Shown here one piece after another: positions 1 to 6,806 of a stretch of 12,740 nt of DNA. The stretch is from Candidatus Uhrbacteria bacterium (GTDB taxonomy: Bacteria > Patescibacteriota > Patescibacteriia > CAIXNZ01). Within the stretch, counting starts at the first letter, position 1. Every line of letters begins with the position of its first letter. The notes beneath the pieces were generated by a model. That model was not told the origin of the DNA. It made no database searches and worked only from the letters and a program-made list of their open reading frames with translations. Position numbers and translations under genes: made by a program. The stretch lies in the NCBI GenBank assembly GCA_011046145.1, contig DSBA01000018.1, positions 1 through 12,740 of the forward strand, written 5' to 3'.

Positions 1-14
1 GCCGAATTCTCATG
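1..14. repeat. Inverted repeat shared by both window edges (left copy)
   Basis: GCCGAATTCTCATG at the very start is the exact reverse complement of positions 12702-12715. The left copy can be read on the plus strand as the end of an open frame (Pro-Asn-Ser-His, then stop TAA at 41-43). The right copy can be read on the minus strand as Pro-Pro-Asn-Ser-His-Glu-stop. The two copies may therefore be the 3' ends of related genes that converge on this window, or copies of a dispersed intergenic repeat. The sequence stops here, so the full length cannot be judged. Confidence 0.5.
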
Positions 15-20
15 GTAACA

Positions 21-45
21 GCTTAGCACACTTCGTGTGCTAAGC
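21..45. repeat. Perfect 11-bp hairpin
   Basis: GCTTAGCACAC (21-31) and GTGTGCTAAGC (35-45) are perfect reverse complements separated by TTC. No T-tract follows on the plus strand (CCATTCATCC), so it is not a canonical intrinsic terminator. It may be an RNA stem-loop or part of the repeat that fills 1-107. Confidence 0.7.
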
Positions 46-53
46 CCATTCAT

Positions 54-107
54 CCCCGTTCTCGGTCGCGGCTCGCTTCTCGCCGCTCCCTCCAACGGGG
101 TTTCCTG
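54..107. repeat. GC-rich structured repeat-like element
   Basis: CCCCGTT (54-60) pairs with AACGGGG (94-100). The interior has a second stem, GCGGC (68-72) with GCCGC (82-86). The block is far more GC-rich than the rest of the window. Its 3' flank, CGGGGTTTCCT, recurs at 12678-12688, where it again closes a CCCCG...CGGGG stem. This suggests a dispersed repeat family, not a gene. Confidence 0.5.
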
Positions 108-116
108 TAAGGTATT

Positions 117-148
117 AATAAAACATGCCAAGAATGGCATGTTTTTTT
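117..148 (+). terminator. Intrinsic terminator, copy 1
   Basis: ACATGCCA (123-130), loop AGAA, TGGCATGT (135-142) and a run of T ending at 148 form a textbook rho-independent terminator on the plus strand. Upstream A residues make weaker termination on the minus strand possible. A copy differing by one loop base lies exactly 120 bp downstream. No intact plus-strand gene precedes it here, so it would serve something entering from the left. Confidence 0.8.
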
Positions 149-188
149 AAAACCCTCTGCCTTAATGAAAATGTATTAGTCCTGCCTG

Positions 189-213
189 CCCGCCGAAATA
201 AAATGAAGGCGGG
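189..213. repeat. CCCGCC/GGCGGG hairpin
   Basis: CCCGCC (189-194) pairs with GGCGGG (208-213) around a 13-nt A-rich loop. The left arm sits in CTGCCTGCCCGCC. The 8-mer TGCCCGCC recurs on the minus strand upstream of the DUF350 gene, within 6720-6733. This hints at a dispersed repeat that abuts, or has been inserted into, the tRNA fragment just downstream. Confidence 0.45.
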
Positions 214-235
214 GGTTCGAGCCCCAGCCGGGTCA
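211..235 (+). pseudogene. tRNA 3' end fragment (T-arm plus acceptor)
   Basis: TTCGAGC (216-222) matches the invariant T-loop pattern. It is followed by CCCAG as the 3' T-stem strand, CCGGGTC as the 3' acceptor strand and discriminator A at 235, with no encoded CCA. The required 5' acceptor strand GACCCGG, the D-arm and the anticodon arm are absent upstream. The bases before the T-loop (GGGGG) pair with only three of the five T-stem positions. It is thus a remnant of about 20 nt, not a functional tRNA. Such 3' ends are typical integration sites and recombination scars. Confidence 0.55.
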
Positions 236-236
236 T

Positions 237-268
237 AATAAAACATGCCAAGAGTGGCATGTTTTTTT
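237..268. terminator. Intrinsic terminator, copy 2
   Basis: ACATGCCA (243-250), loop AGAG, TGGCATGT (255-262), then T's to 268. It lies between the tRNA fragment on the plus strand and the end of the minus-strand nucleotidyltransferase gene (stop at 278-280). With A's on the left side and T's on the right it could stop transcription from both directions. It repeats the element at 117-148 at a distance of 120 bp. Confidence 0.8.
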
Positions 269-277
269 ATTAAAATT

Positions 278-928
278 TTATCTTAATATCAATGGTAAAT
301 CCTTTTCTGCAAACTCATCCAAATCTTTTTTGGTATTCAAAGGCTGCCAAAAGCCTTTATGCTTTAAAACCCTTAATTTCAATTTGGGAAAAACTTCATA
401 TTCTAAACTACCTTTATCAGGTAAAATTTCTAACAAATTATTACGATCAAAAACATACCAGCCGCAACTGACCCAAGCGTCCAAAACCGGTTTTTCTTTA
501 AAAACAGCATAGCCGTTATTTTCTTTAACCAAGCCAAACGGCAATTGAGGATTGGCTACGCATATCGTATTTTCCTTGCATTTTTTTAAAATATTCAAAT
601 CAATATCTGTTAAATCATCGCAATTTAAAACCAAAACAAAATCAGATGAAGATTTAAGCAAAGCCTGCTTTATTGCGCCGGCTGTGCCTAAAGGCTCATT
701 TTCAACGGAAAAATCGATTGACGCATACTGATAATTATTTTTAACAAAACTAATAATCTCATCTGCCCTGTGCCCCAAAGCCAAAATTATTTTGGCAATC
801 AAGCCTGAATTTAAAAAATAATCCAACTGATAAGCCAAAATCGGTTTATTTTTAACTAAAACTAAAGGTTTGAGCAAGTGATCATCCATCCTTGATCCTT
901 TACCACCAGCTAAAATAATTGCATCCAT
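278..928 (-). CDS. Small NTP-transferase-family sugar nucleotidyltransferase
   Basis: A 216-residue protein of the nucleotidyltransferase family that activates sugar 1-phosphates with an NTP (MurU, HddC and RmlA-like proteins). Seen: the N-terminal nucleotide-binding signature LAGGKGSRM (6-14) with a downstream Lys-Pro-Leu (20-22), the ENEPLGTAGAI segment (76-86) typical of the sugar-binding core, and LNCDDL (101-106), where an Asp normally binds the metal. The C-terminal FWQPLNTKKDLDEF resembles the end of the catalytic domain in cytidylyl- and guanylyltransferases. It lacks the C-terminal left-handed beta-helix of GlmU-like enzymes and is a bare catalytic domain. The sugar and nucleotide cannot be assigned. 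It starts 4 nt after the Nudix gene's stop and is probably cotranscribed with it. Terminator copy 2 lies just downstream. Confidence 0.85.
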   Translation of the reverse strand: MDAIILAGGKGSRMDDHLLKPLVLVKNKPILAYQLDYFLNSGLIAKIILALGHRADEIISFVKNNYQYASIDFSVENEPLGTAGAIKQALLKSSSDFVLVLNCDDLTDIDLNILKKCKENTICVANPQLPFGLVKENNGYAVFKEKPVLDAWVSCGWYVFDRNNLLEILPDKGSLEYEVFPKLKLRVLKHKGFWQPLNTKKDLDEFAEKDLPLILR

Positions 929-932
929 ATAA

Positions 933-1466
933 TTAATTTATATAACTATTATTTTTTAATAAATTTAAAACCTTTAAAGTAATCCTTTTTTTACCTTTTT
1001 GATAAATATTTTCCGCTGATTTTTTAGCTTGTTCATAATTTACCCACTGATAACCGTCAAATTCTGTCTCAGCCAAATTAATTTCCGGTTTTACTGCTTT
1101 TACCAGGTAAAAAAAATATTTTTTACCTTTCATATAAACGGCCTCTCCCTCGTCTGTTTGTAAATTACGAACTCCTTGCTTTTTAAAAGGGAAAAAAATT
1201 TTACCCTCACCAAGATAAAAAAAATCATCTTCAAACAAAGAGAAACTTTTGCCTAATTCTTCCTTGATTTCCCGGCGCAAAGCATCCCGCGGCAATTCTT
1301 TATTTTTAATGCCTCCCTGCGGCAACTGCCAAAGATTATATTTTTTTTTATAAACCATTAATATTTTATTATTAAAAATAATACAAGCAACAGCAACAGG
1401 CCGCAAGCCTGCCTGGCGGCATTCATCTATCTGAACCAGATTAATATCTTGATTAATAAAATTCAT
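933..1466 (-). CDS. Nudix hydrolase, RppH-like
   Basis: A 177-residue Nudix-fold pyrophosphohydrolase. The Nudix box G-x5-E-x7-REIKEELGK is complete at about residues 51-73, although the usual final hydrophobic residue is Lys. WQLPQGGI just before it and FDGYQWVNY near residues 136-144 resemble RppH, which removes pyrophosphate from 5'-triphosphate or NADylated RNA, and related dinucleoside polyphosphate hydrolases. Substrate choice is therefore RNA 5' end or Ap4A-like; sequence alone does not decide. The start at 1466 gives a conventional lead-in strand before the first beta-strand (GLRPVAVACIIF). The gene is divergent from mtaB with only 37 bp between starts, and upstream of and probably in one operon with the nucleotidyltransferase. 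No Shine-Dalgarno sequence is seen. Confidence 0.88.
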   Translation of the reverse strand: MNFINQDINLVQIDECRQAGLRPVAVACIIFNNKILMVYKKKYNLWQLPQGGIKNKELPRDALRREIKEELGKSFSLFEDDFFYLGEGKIFFPFKKQGVRNLQTDEGEAVYMKGKKYFFYLVKAVKPEINLAETEFDGYQWVNYEQAKKSAENIYQKGKKRITLKVLNLLKNNSYIN

Positions 1467-1476
1467 ATGTTATAAT
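1449..1476 (+). promoter_or_regulatory. Candidate promoter of mtaB-like gene
   Basis: TTGATT (1449-1454), a 16-bp spacer and TATAAT (1471-1476) with an extended TG one base upstream (1468-1469) form a good sigma70-like promoter. Transcription would start near 1483, giving a leader of about 20 nt. The AT-rich -10 is partly symmetric, and the divergent Nudix gene may use the opposite strand of the same segment. Confidence 0.6.
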
Positions 1477-1503
1477 TTTAACATTAAATTTTAAATTATT
1501 AAA

Positions 1504-2685
1504 ATGAAAATCGCGCTTACCACAGTCGGCTGCAAATTAAACCAGTCTGAAATTGAAAACTTAAAACAAAATCTGCAGAAAGCAGGCTATTTTATAGTTG
1601 ATAAAAAACAGGCTCATGACCTCCATATAGTTAACGCCTGTTCAATTACCCAAGGCGCCGAACAAATTACGCGCCAAAAAATTCGCCAAATCAAAAAACG
1701 CAATCCTAAATCGCGGATTTTTGCCATGGGTTGTTTAAATAAAACCATACCAGAGATTAATCGAATATTTAAAAATAACAACGAAGTTTTTAAATTTATC
1801 AAAAAAAACGTTTTGCCTTCAAGATTAAAAAATTCAGAATATAAAAATACGGATCAAAAAACACGCGCTTTAATAAAAATTCAGTCCGGCTGTGATTTTA
1901 GTTGCGCTTACTGCATTATCAATAAATTTCGGGGCAAGGCGAAATCAGTGCCTTTTAATAAAATAATCAAACAAATCCAGGCCAAAGAGAAATCAGGCTT
2001 CAAGGAAATTGTTTTAGTAGGACAAAACATCCTGCAATACCACTGCCAAGGGAAAAATCTAAACAAACTGCTTAAGGAAATTTTAAAACAAACAAACATT
2101 CCTAGAATCCGCCTGTCTTCGCTTGATCCACGATTGATCAGCGGGGATTTTTTAGCTTTGCTAAAAAATCCCCGCCTTTGCCCGCATTTACACTTAAGCC
2201 TTCAATCAGGTTCCAATAAAATCTTAAAATCAATGAGTCGAAATTATACCGCGCAAAAGTATCTGCAAATCGTTAAAAAAGCGCGAAAAATAAACCCATT
2301 AACTTCAATCACTACGGATATTATTGTCGGTTATCCTAGCGAAACAGACAAGGATTTTCAGGATACTTTGGCTTTGGTTAAAAAAACTGATTTTCTCAAA
2401 ATCCATATCTTCCCCTATTCGCCTAGGCCAGAGACCAAAGCAGCTAATTTTAAAAATCAAGTGCCTGACAAAATTAAAAAAAAGCGTTTCCAAAAACTGA
2501 ACGCCCTGGCCAAAAAACAAAAAGCCAAATTTCTAAAAAAAATGCAAGGCAAAACTTTGCCAGTCCTATTTGAGCAAAAGAAAAATAAATGGTGGCAGGG
2601 TTATACAACAAATTATATTCAAATAAAAAAGAGGTCGGCTCAAAACCTCAAAAATAAAATAATTATGATTGCATATTGCAAATAA
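1504..2685 (+). CDS. mtaB: tRNA methylthiotransferase, MiaB family, MtaB-type
   Basis: A radical-SAM enzyme predicted to add a methylthio group to the modified adenosine at tRNA position 37 (MtaB acts on t6A). Order seen: N-terminal UPF0004 domain with the three cluster-binding cysteines C10 (TVGCKLNQSE, the MtaB-like form), C46 (NACSIT) and C77 (MGCLN); radical-SAM core with CDFSCAYC, giving C130, C134 and C137 as ligands of the SAM-cleaving 4Fe-4S cluster; and a short C-terminal TRAM-like RNA-binding domain from about 345. At 393 residues it is slightly shorter than typical family members of about 430. It needs two Fe-S clusters, so the ISC genes to the right are a plausible supply. It is convergent with murG, only 21 bp from stop to stop. 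MiaB or RimO is less likely because of the CKLNQ motif. Confidence 0.92.
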   Translation: MKIALTTVGCKLNQSEIENLKQNLQKAGYFIVDKKQAHDLHIVNACSITQGAEQITRQKIRQIKKRNPKSRIFAMGCLNKTIPEINRIFKNNNEVFKFIKKNVLPSRLKNSEYKNTDQKTRALIKIQSGCDFSCAYCIINKFRGKAKSVPFNKIIKQIQAKEKSGFKEIVLVGQNILQYHCQGKNLNKLLKEILKQTNIPRIRLSSLDPRLISGDFLALLKNPRLCPHLHLSLQSGSNKILKSMSRNYTAQKYLQIVKKARKINPLTSITTDIIVGYPSETDKDFQDTLALVKKTDFLKIHIFPYSPRPETKAANFKNQVPDKIKKKRFQKLNALAKKQKAKFLKKMQGKTLPVLFEQKKNKWWQGYTTNYIQIKKRSAQNLKNKIIMIAYCK

Positions 2686-2715
2686 CTATAGGCCATAGGC
2701 CATTTGCTATTTGCC
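2671..2715. repeat. 7-nt-period array spanning the mtaB/murG 3' ends
   Basis: Read in sevens from 2671 the sequence is GCATATT, GCAAATA, ACTATAG, GCCATAG, GCCATTT, GCTATTT, GCC. Six units keep phase, four of them starting GC. The array contains the stop codons of both convergent genes (mtaB 2683-2685, murG 2707-2709), so the last residues of both proteins are encoded by it. GCAAATA (2678-2684) and TATTTGC (2708-2714) can also pair as a 7-bp stem. There is no T-tract, so it is not a standard terminator. Confidence 0.6.
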
Positions 2716-3804
2716 AAGAATTTCATAAATCAACCCTACATACCTTTTCGCCGCATCTTTATCAATCATCTGAGAAATATTGCGGGATATATTCTGCAAT
2801 TCAGCCGTATTATCCATCAAATACAAAATTGCCTTTAAAAAATTTTCGCTGTTTAACTGATCTTGCTTAATAACTTTAACAGAATTATATTTATTAAAAT
2901 ACTGGGCATTGAGTTCCTGATGTCCGGGAATCGGTATTAATAAAGCCGCCTTAGCTAAAACAGCAAGCTCGGTCAGAGTTGAAAAGCCGGCGCGACAGAC
3001 AACCAAATCAGCTAGAGCATAAGCGTTAAAAATTTCCTGATTCAAAAATTCATAACCTCGATAACGCTCTTCAATTCTTTTTAAAGTTGCTCTGTCATAA
3101 TAATTATTAAATTGCTGGTCAATCATTTTGCCAATACCAGCCAGATGAATAACCTGATAATTTTCAGTTAATTTGCCGGCTGTTTCCAAAATTATTTGAT
3201 TAATCGTTTGGGCGCCTGTGCCGCCGCCCATGATTAAAATTGTCCTTAAACGGGGATTGAGTTTGAAAAAATCAATCGCTTTTTCTCTATCTCCGCTAAA
3301 AACTGCTTTTCTGACTGGATTGCTGATATGGAAAGTTTTGCGAAAATCAAACTTGCCCAAAGAATCTCTCAATACAACTGTAATAGCCGTGGCCTTTTTA
3401 GCCATTAATTTATTAGCTAAACCAATTTCTATATCTTGCTGATGGACAAAACGCGGTATTCTCAAAAACCAAGCCGCATAAATAACCGGCACTGCAATAA
3501 AACTGCCAGCCGTCAAAACTGCGTCTGGCTTAAACTTGCGCAAAATAAATAATGACTGAATAAAACCTAAAAAAACCCAAAAAGGCGTAAAAAAATTTGC
3601 CAAGCTAAAATACTGCCTTAATTTACCGCCGATTATTGGCTTAAAAGGCATTTGATAAAAGGCCAAAAAATCTTTTTCCGGGCCTTTTTTAGTGCCCAAC
3701 CAAAGGGATTCAAGAGCAGAATCTTTAATTTTTAATTCTTCATGAACTGCAACTAGTGGAGAAACAGAACCCATGGTTCCTCCGCCTGCAAACAATACTT
3801 TCAT
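2707..3804 (-). CDS. murG: UDP-GlcNAc:lipid I GlcNAc transferase (MurG)
   Basis: The GT-B glycosyltransferase that converts lipid I to lipid II on the cytoplasmic membrane face. Seen in 365 residues: N-terminal glycine loop GGGTMGSVSP (7-16); VHQQDIEIGLANKL (120-133), corresponding to the usual HEQN...GxxN segment; NPVR (162-165); second glycine loop GGGTGAQTIN (193-202); the C-terminal donor-binding region RAGFSTLTEL (271-280); and GHQELNAQYF (294-303), the usual HQxxNA. Length is normal for MurG. Oddities: the family GGTGGH histidine is Ser13, and HEQN reads HQQD. The overall layout and the ftsW/murD neighbours keep the call firm. It is the last gene of the dcw-like block, 53 bp after ftsW. 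No Shine-Dalgarno sequence is seen. Confidence 0.93.
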   Translation of the reverse strand: MKVLFAGGGTMGSVSPLVAVHEELKIKDSALESLWLGTKKGPEKDFLAFYQMPFKPIIGGKLRQYFSLANFFTPFWVFLGFIQSLFILRKFKPDAVLTAGSFIAVPVIYAAWFLRIPRFVHQQDIEIGLANKLMAKKATAITVVLRDSLGKFDFRKTFHISNPVRKAVFSGDREKAIDFFKLNPRLRTILIMGGGTGAQTINQIILETAGKLTENYQVIHLAGIGKMIDQQFNNYYDRATLKRIEERYRGYEFLNQEIFNAYALADLVVCRAGFSTLTELAVLAKAALLIPIPGHQELNAQYFNKYNSVKVIKQDQLNSENFLKAILYLMDNTAELQNISRNISQMIDKDAAKRYVGLIYEILGK

Positions 3805-3815
3805 AATAAAAATAA

Positions 3816-3821
3816 ATTATA
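3816..3821 (-). promoter_or_regulatory. Possible -10 element upstream of murG
   Basis: A perfect TATAAT on the minus strand lies 12 bp before the murG start, but no good -35 is found 16-18 bp further up. In DNA this AT-rich a chance match is likely. murG may simply be read through from ftsW. Confidence 0.25.
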
Positions 3822-3838
3822 AAATTCTAAAAATTCAA

Positions 3839-3862
3839 AATGATTTTTTTAAAAAAATCATT
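3839..3862. repeat. Perfect AT palindrome at ftsW stop
   Basis: AATGATTTTTTT followed by AAAAAAATCATT is a 24-nt perfect palindrome with no loop. It contains the ftsW stop codon (3858-3860). It has no GC clamp, so a terminator role is doubtful; A-tract bending or cruciform extrusion is possible. Confidence 0.6.
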
Positions 3863-4973
3863 CCTGCGTTTGCCTTGAAATATTAATCACAATTCCGCAG
3901 GCTGCCAGCAAAACCATCAAAGATGTGCCGCCATAGCTTATAAAAGGCAAAGGGGCACCTGTTAAAGGCAAAAGCCCGACCATTGCTCCAATATTAACAA
4001 AAGACTGAATAAAAATCCAACTTATAATTCCGGCGACTAATAATTTAGCGAAATTATCAGGGACTTTTTGGGCTATTTTAAAGCCGCGGTACATTAAATA
4101 TAAAAATGCCAAAACTAAAATTACTGAGAAGAGAAAACCTAATTCTTCGGCAATAATGGCAAAAATTGAATCCCCAGCCACTTCCGGCAAATATTGGAAT
4201 TTTTGACGGGACATGCCAAAACCGCGACCCCAAAACCCCCCAGAGCCAATAGCCAAAAACGCCTGGTTTATATGATAACCAATGCCTTGCGGATCAAGTT
4301 CTGGATGCAAGAAAGTCATTAAACGGGCAGTCCTATAAGGCGCCATTTTTATTAAAACTAAAAGGCCGGCAATTGCAGCCGCTCCGACCCCCAATAAATG
4401 GCTTAATTTTGCGCCTCCGATAAAATAAACAGTCAAGGAAACTAAAACTATTATCGACATAGTGCCTATGTCAGGCTGCAAAATTAATAAAAAAGCTATT
4501 ATTCCCAAAACTGTCAAAAATGGGACCAAGCCCTCTGAAAAATCTCCTGCTTTTTTGCTTCCGCGGTTTTCCAGCCATGTCGCCAGATAAATTAAAAAAG
4601 TCAATTTAACCAATTCTGACGGCTGGAAAGAAACGCCCAATACATAAAGCCATCTTTTAGCTGTGCCAAATTCAGCCCCGATGCTCGGAATAAAAACAAA
4701 AATCAAAAGAAGTATTGAAAAAATCAAAAAAGCAAACGCCGCTTTTTTCCAAATTCGGTAATCGACCAACGAAAGTAGAATTAATAAAATCAACCCAGGG
4801 ATTAAGCCAAAAAGAATCTGGTGCTTTACATAATAATAGCCCTCGCCAAATTTGTTATAAGAAAGAGATATGCTGGCGGAAGAAAGGAGAATCAAACCAA
4901 AAACTACAATCAAAATTAAAGTAATGATAAATTTATAATCTGGCTTATGCCATGTTTTGTTAAAAAATCTCAT
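3858..4973 (-). CDS. ftsW: SEDS-family peptidoglycan glycosyltransferase FtsW
   Basis: A polytopic SEDS protein that polymerises lipid II into glycan strands, normally together with a class B PBP at the division septum. Seen in 371 residues: repeated hydrophobic segments from residue 14 to the end (about ten TM helices); GTAKRWL (103-109); FQPSE (116-120); LQPDIGT (165-171); the extracellular loop with DPQGIGYHINQ (227-237); YLPEVAGDSIFA (261-272), in which D268 is at the position of the proposed catalytic Asp; and GLLPLTGAPLPFISYGGTS (333-351). RodA and SpoVE share these motifs; the murD/murG context favours FtsW. Its ATG overlaps the murD TGA by 4 nt (ATGA), which suggests translational coupling. 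Confidence 0.92.
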   Translation of the reverse strand: MRFFNKTWHKPDYKFIITLILIVVFGLILLSSASISLSYNKFGEGYYYVKHQILFGLIPGLILLILLSLVDYRIWKKAAFAFLIFSILLLIFVFIPSIGAEFGTAKRWLYVLGVSFQPSELVKLTFLIYLATWLENRGSKKAGDFSEGLVPFLTVLGIIAFLLILQPDIGTMSIIVLVSLTVYFIGGAKLSHLLGVGAAAIAGLLVLIKMAPYRTARLMTFLHPELDPQGIGYHINQAFLAIGSGGFWGRGFGMSRQKFQYLPEVAGDSIFAIIAEELGFLFSVILVLAFLYLMYRGFKIAQKVPDNFAKLLVAGIISWIFIQSFVNIGAMVGLLPLTGAPLPFISYGGTSLMVLLAACGIVINISRQTQE

Positions 4974-6286
4974 TTAATTTTAAAAACTTGTTTTTTAAAT
5001 TGCTGACCCCGGTCAAATTCATTAACAAATAAACCAAAGCTGGCAGCCCCCGGAGAAAGAAGAAAGATATCGCCCTTATCTAAAATATATTTAGCCTGCC
5101 TAAAAGCTTCCGGCATAGAATCAACATAAATTAAAGGCCGGCTGAATTTAATTTTTATTAATTCTTTGGCTAATTTTGAAGTGGCAGTCCCCTCAAATAA
5201 AATCAGAGCTTTGACTCTTTTTTTTATTTCTTCCGCTAATTTTCTAAATTCCAAATTCTTATCAGTTCCGCCCGCTAAAAGAACAACGGGACGATTAAAA
5301 GACTTTAGAGCCGCAATTGTAGCGTCAGGAGTCGTAGCTGTCGTATCATTATAATATTTAATTCCTTTAAATTCCCTGACTAATTCCAGCCTATTGGGAG
5401 CGCCGACAAAATTTTCAACAATTTTTCTGATCTCTTGATTTTTAATTCTGAATAATTCCGCTACTTTTATAGCCGCAGCCGCATTAGCCAAATTATGCCT
5501 GCCTAAAATTTTCAAATTCCAACTTTCGGGGATATCTTTGTCTGAAAACCAAATAATTTTTGACCTTGCTTCTTTGGCAAAAATTTTAGAATAAGGGTTA
5601 TCTTTGTTCAAAATCAAATAATCATCAGCTGACTGGCATTTATAAATTGCCTTTTTATCATTAATATAAGCCTCCATTGTTTTATAATAATTCAAATGGT
5701 CGCGAAAAATATTGGTAATAACAGCAATATGAGGGCTTAGTTTCTCTTCTGCCCAGCCCTGAAGTTGCCACGATGACAATTCTAAAACAACCAAATCATC
5801 TTTTTTAACTTTTTTTATCAAAGGCAATGTTGCGCTAGCCACAGCATTGCCAGATAAATAAACTTTCTTCTTAGTTAATTTTAATAGTTCATTTATTAAA
5901 AGCGTGGTCGTTGTTTTGCCTCTAGTACCAGTTATACCGATAATCGGACAGGAGCAATATTGGGCAAACCAGGAATCATCCATTTTAATCGCCACCTTAT
6001 TTTCTTTAGCGTATTTAATATAAGGGGACTTCAAAGGCACGCCAGCGGCTTTTAGAATAAAATCTTTATCCTTAAAATCTTTTTTGCGATGTTTGCCCAA
6101 GACTAATTCAACCGGCAACTTTTTTATTTTAGCCAATGATTTGGCAAGCTGTCTGGGACTTTTTAAATCCGTCACTGTCACTTCAGCGCCTTCTCTGGCT
6201 AAGAATTTCACATCGCCAAGCCCGCGGCCCAATAACCCAAGGCCCATAACAGTAATTTTTTTATTCCTCACATTAAAAATTTCCAT
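4970..6286 (-). CDS. murD: UDP-N-acetylmuramoylalanine--D-glutamate ligase
   Basis: A cytoplasmic ATP-dependent Mur ligase that adds D-Glu to UDP-MurNAc-L-Ala. Seen in 438 residues (family-typical): Rossmann-like N-terminal domain MGLGLLGRGLG (14-24) for UDP-MurNAc binding; the Mur ligase P-loop GITGTRGKTTTT (117-128); ELSSWQL (169-175), typical of MurD; NIFRDHLNYY (192-201); GRHNLANAAAA (262-272); and a C-terminal domain with NDTTATTPDATIAAL (313-327), GGTDKN (339-344) and SPGAASFGLFVNEFDRG (411-427). The last motif separates MurD from MurC, MurE and MurF. The gene is coupled to ftsW by a 4-nt overlap. A run of T6A6 lies directly upstream of the ATG. Confidence 0.95.
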   Translation of the reverse strand: MEIFNVRNKKITVMGLGLLGRGLGDVKFLAREGAEVTVTDLKSPRQLAKSLAKIKKLPVELVLGKHRKKDFKDKDFILKAAGVPLKSPYIKYAKENKVAIKMDDSWFAQYCSCPIIGITGTRGKTTTTLLINELLKLTKKKVYLSGNAVASATLPLIKKVKKDDLVVLELSSWQLQGWAEEKLSPHIAVITNIFRDHLNYYKTMEAYINDKKAIYKCQSADDYLILNKDNPYSKIFAKEARSKIIWFSDKDIPESWNLKILGRHNLANAAAAIKVAELFRIKNQEIRKIVENFVGAPNRLELVREFKGIKYYNDTTATTPDATIAALKSFNRPVVLLAGGTDKNLEFRKLAEEIKKRVKALILFEGTATSKLAKELIKIKFSRPLIYVDSMPEAFRQAKYILDKGDIFLLSPGAASFGLFVNEFDRGQQFKKQVFKIK

Positions 6287-6370
6287 TTTTTTAAAAAATT
6301 ATAATGTCTTTAATTCTCTATTATTGCAGATTAATATAGCTAATTATAGCATTATAATCGGTTTTTAATC

Positions 6371-6411
6371 AAAAAAAAACCCGTTCCCGCGCTCCACGCT
6401 TTACTTGACGG
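6371..6411 (-). terminator. Possible terminator between DUF350 gene and murD
   Basis: On the minus strand CCGT (6411-6408) can pair with ACGG (6384-6381) around a GC-rich interior with a smaller GCG/CGC stem, and nine T's follow directly (complement of 6371-6379). The long T-tract is persuasive but the stem is short and interrupted. If real, murD needs its own promoter in 6287-6370, where TATAAT-like strings occur on the minus strand. Confidence 0.4.
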
Positions 6412-6448
6412 AGGCTGAAAACAAGATTTTTTTATCAAATCAGATGAA

Positions 6449-6667
6449 TTATAAAGCCAAACCAATGACCAAAGAAGCTCCCAAAACCATGGCAGCTAAT
6501 AAAATTCCTGCTGCCAGATTTTTTTTCCTGATTTCTTTCAAAAGATCAACATCCCCCAGTATCTTATTCGCTACCCAAGTAAGAATTGGCAATGCAATAG
6601 ACAATGTTATTACTAAAGCAAAAATCCAACCCAAAATAATAACATACTCATTAAAAGCGACTGTCAT
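6449..6667 (-). CDS. DUF350-like small membrane protein
   Basis: A 72-residue protein with two hydrophobic segments (about 8-30 and 50-71) joined by a charged loop, DVDLLKEIRKKN. The second half, in which a charged EIRKKN stretch leads into a Gly/Ala-rich helix, resembles the DUF350 (UPF0719) family, whose molecular role is not established. The length corresponds to one two-helix unit. The ATG at 6667 is the only plausible start. The gene lies between the DUF333/Gmad2 gene and murD and may share a transcript with the wall genes or have its own extended -10 promoter at 6710-6718. The family call rests on the motif pattern only. Confidence 0.6.
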   Translation of the reverse strand: MTVAFNEYVIILGWIFALVITLSIALPILTWVANKILGDVDLLKEIRKKNLAAGILLAAMVLGASLVIGLAL

Positions 6668-6696
6668 AATTTTGTTTTAATTAGTTTTTTATTTAA

Positions 6697-6743
6697 CAGC
6701 CAAAGGCTGATTCTACCATAGGCGGGCAAGCTGCCTCTGGCAG
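6697..6743. repeat. Twin short hairpins upstream of DUF350 gene
   Basis: CAGCC-AAA-GGCTG (6697-6709) and CTGCC-TCT-GGCAG (6731-6743) are two perfect 5-bp hairpins. Between them, on the minus strand, is TTGCCCGCC, which resembles the GC-rich repeat at 184-194. No T-tract follows in either direction, so they are unlikely to be ordinary terminators. Confidence 0.5.
6710..6718 (-). promoter_or_regulatory. Candidate extended -10 promoter for DUF350 gene
   Basis: The minus strand reads TGGTAGAAT, an extended -10 (TGn plus TAGAAT), 43 bp before the DUF350 start. No good -35 lies at the right distance. The element sits between two hairpins and beside a GC-rich repeat, so it may travel with that repeat. 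Confidence 0.35.
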
Positions 6744-6806
6744 ATATATTAATTTTTTATTTTCGCCCCTGAAAGAATTCTTTTGATATTATTATAACCT
6801 ATATTT

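Noticed and set aside
3..28. Resemblance of GAATTCTCATG...ACAGCTTA to the beginning of plasmid pBR322, i.e. vector contamination
   Set aside because: The match is split by a mismatched 3-4-nt stretch and a length difference, the following bases diverge, and the same 14-mer occurs at the right edge in native-looking sequence.
160..235. A complete tRNA gene ending at 235
   Set aside because: No GACCCGG 5' acceptor strand, D-arm or anticodon arm is found upstream, and the T-stem has only three good pairs.
2676..2870. Plus-strand open frame after mtaB
   Set aside because: It overlaps the murG C-terminal coding region antisense and begins inside the mtaB 3' end; a shadow frame.
6405..6680. 91-codon plus-strand frame over the DUF350 gene
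   Set aside because: The opposite strand encodes a coherent two-helix membrane protein; the plus-strand product has no plausible features or promoter.
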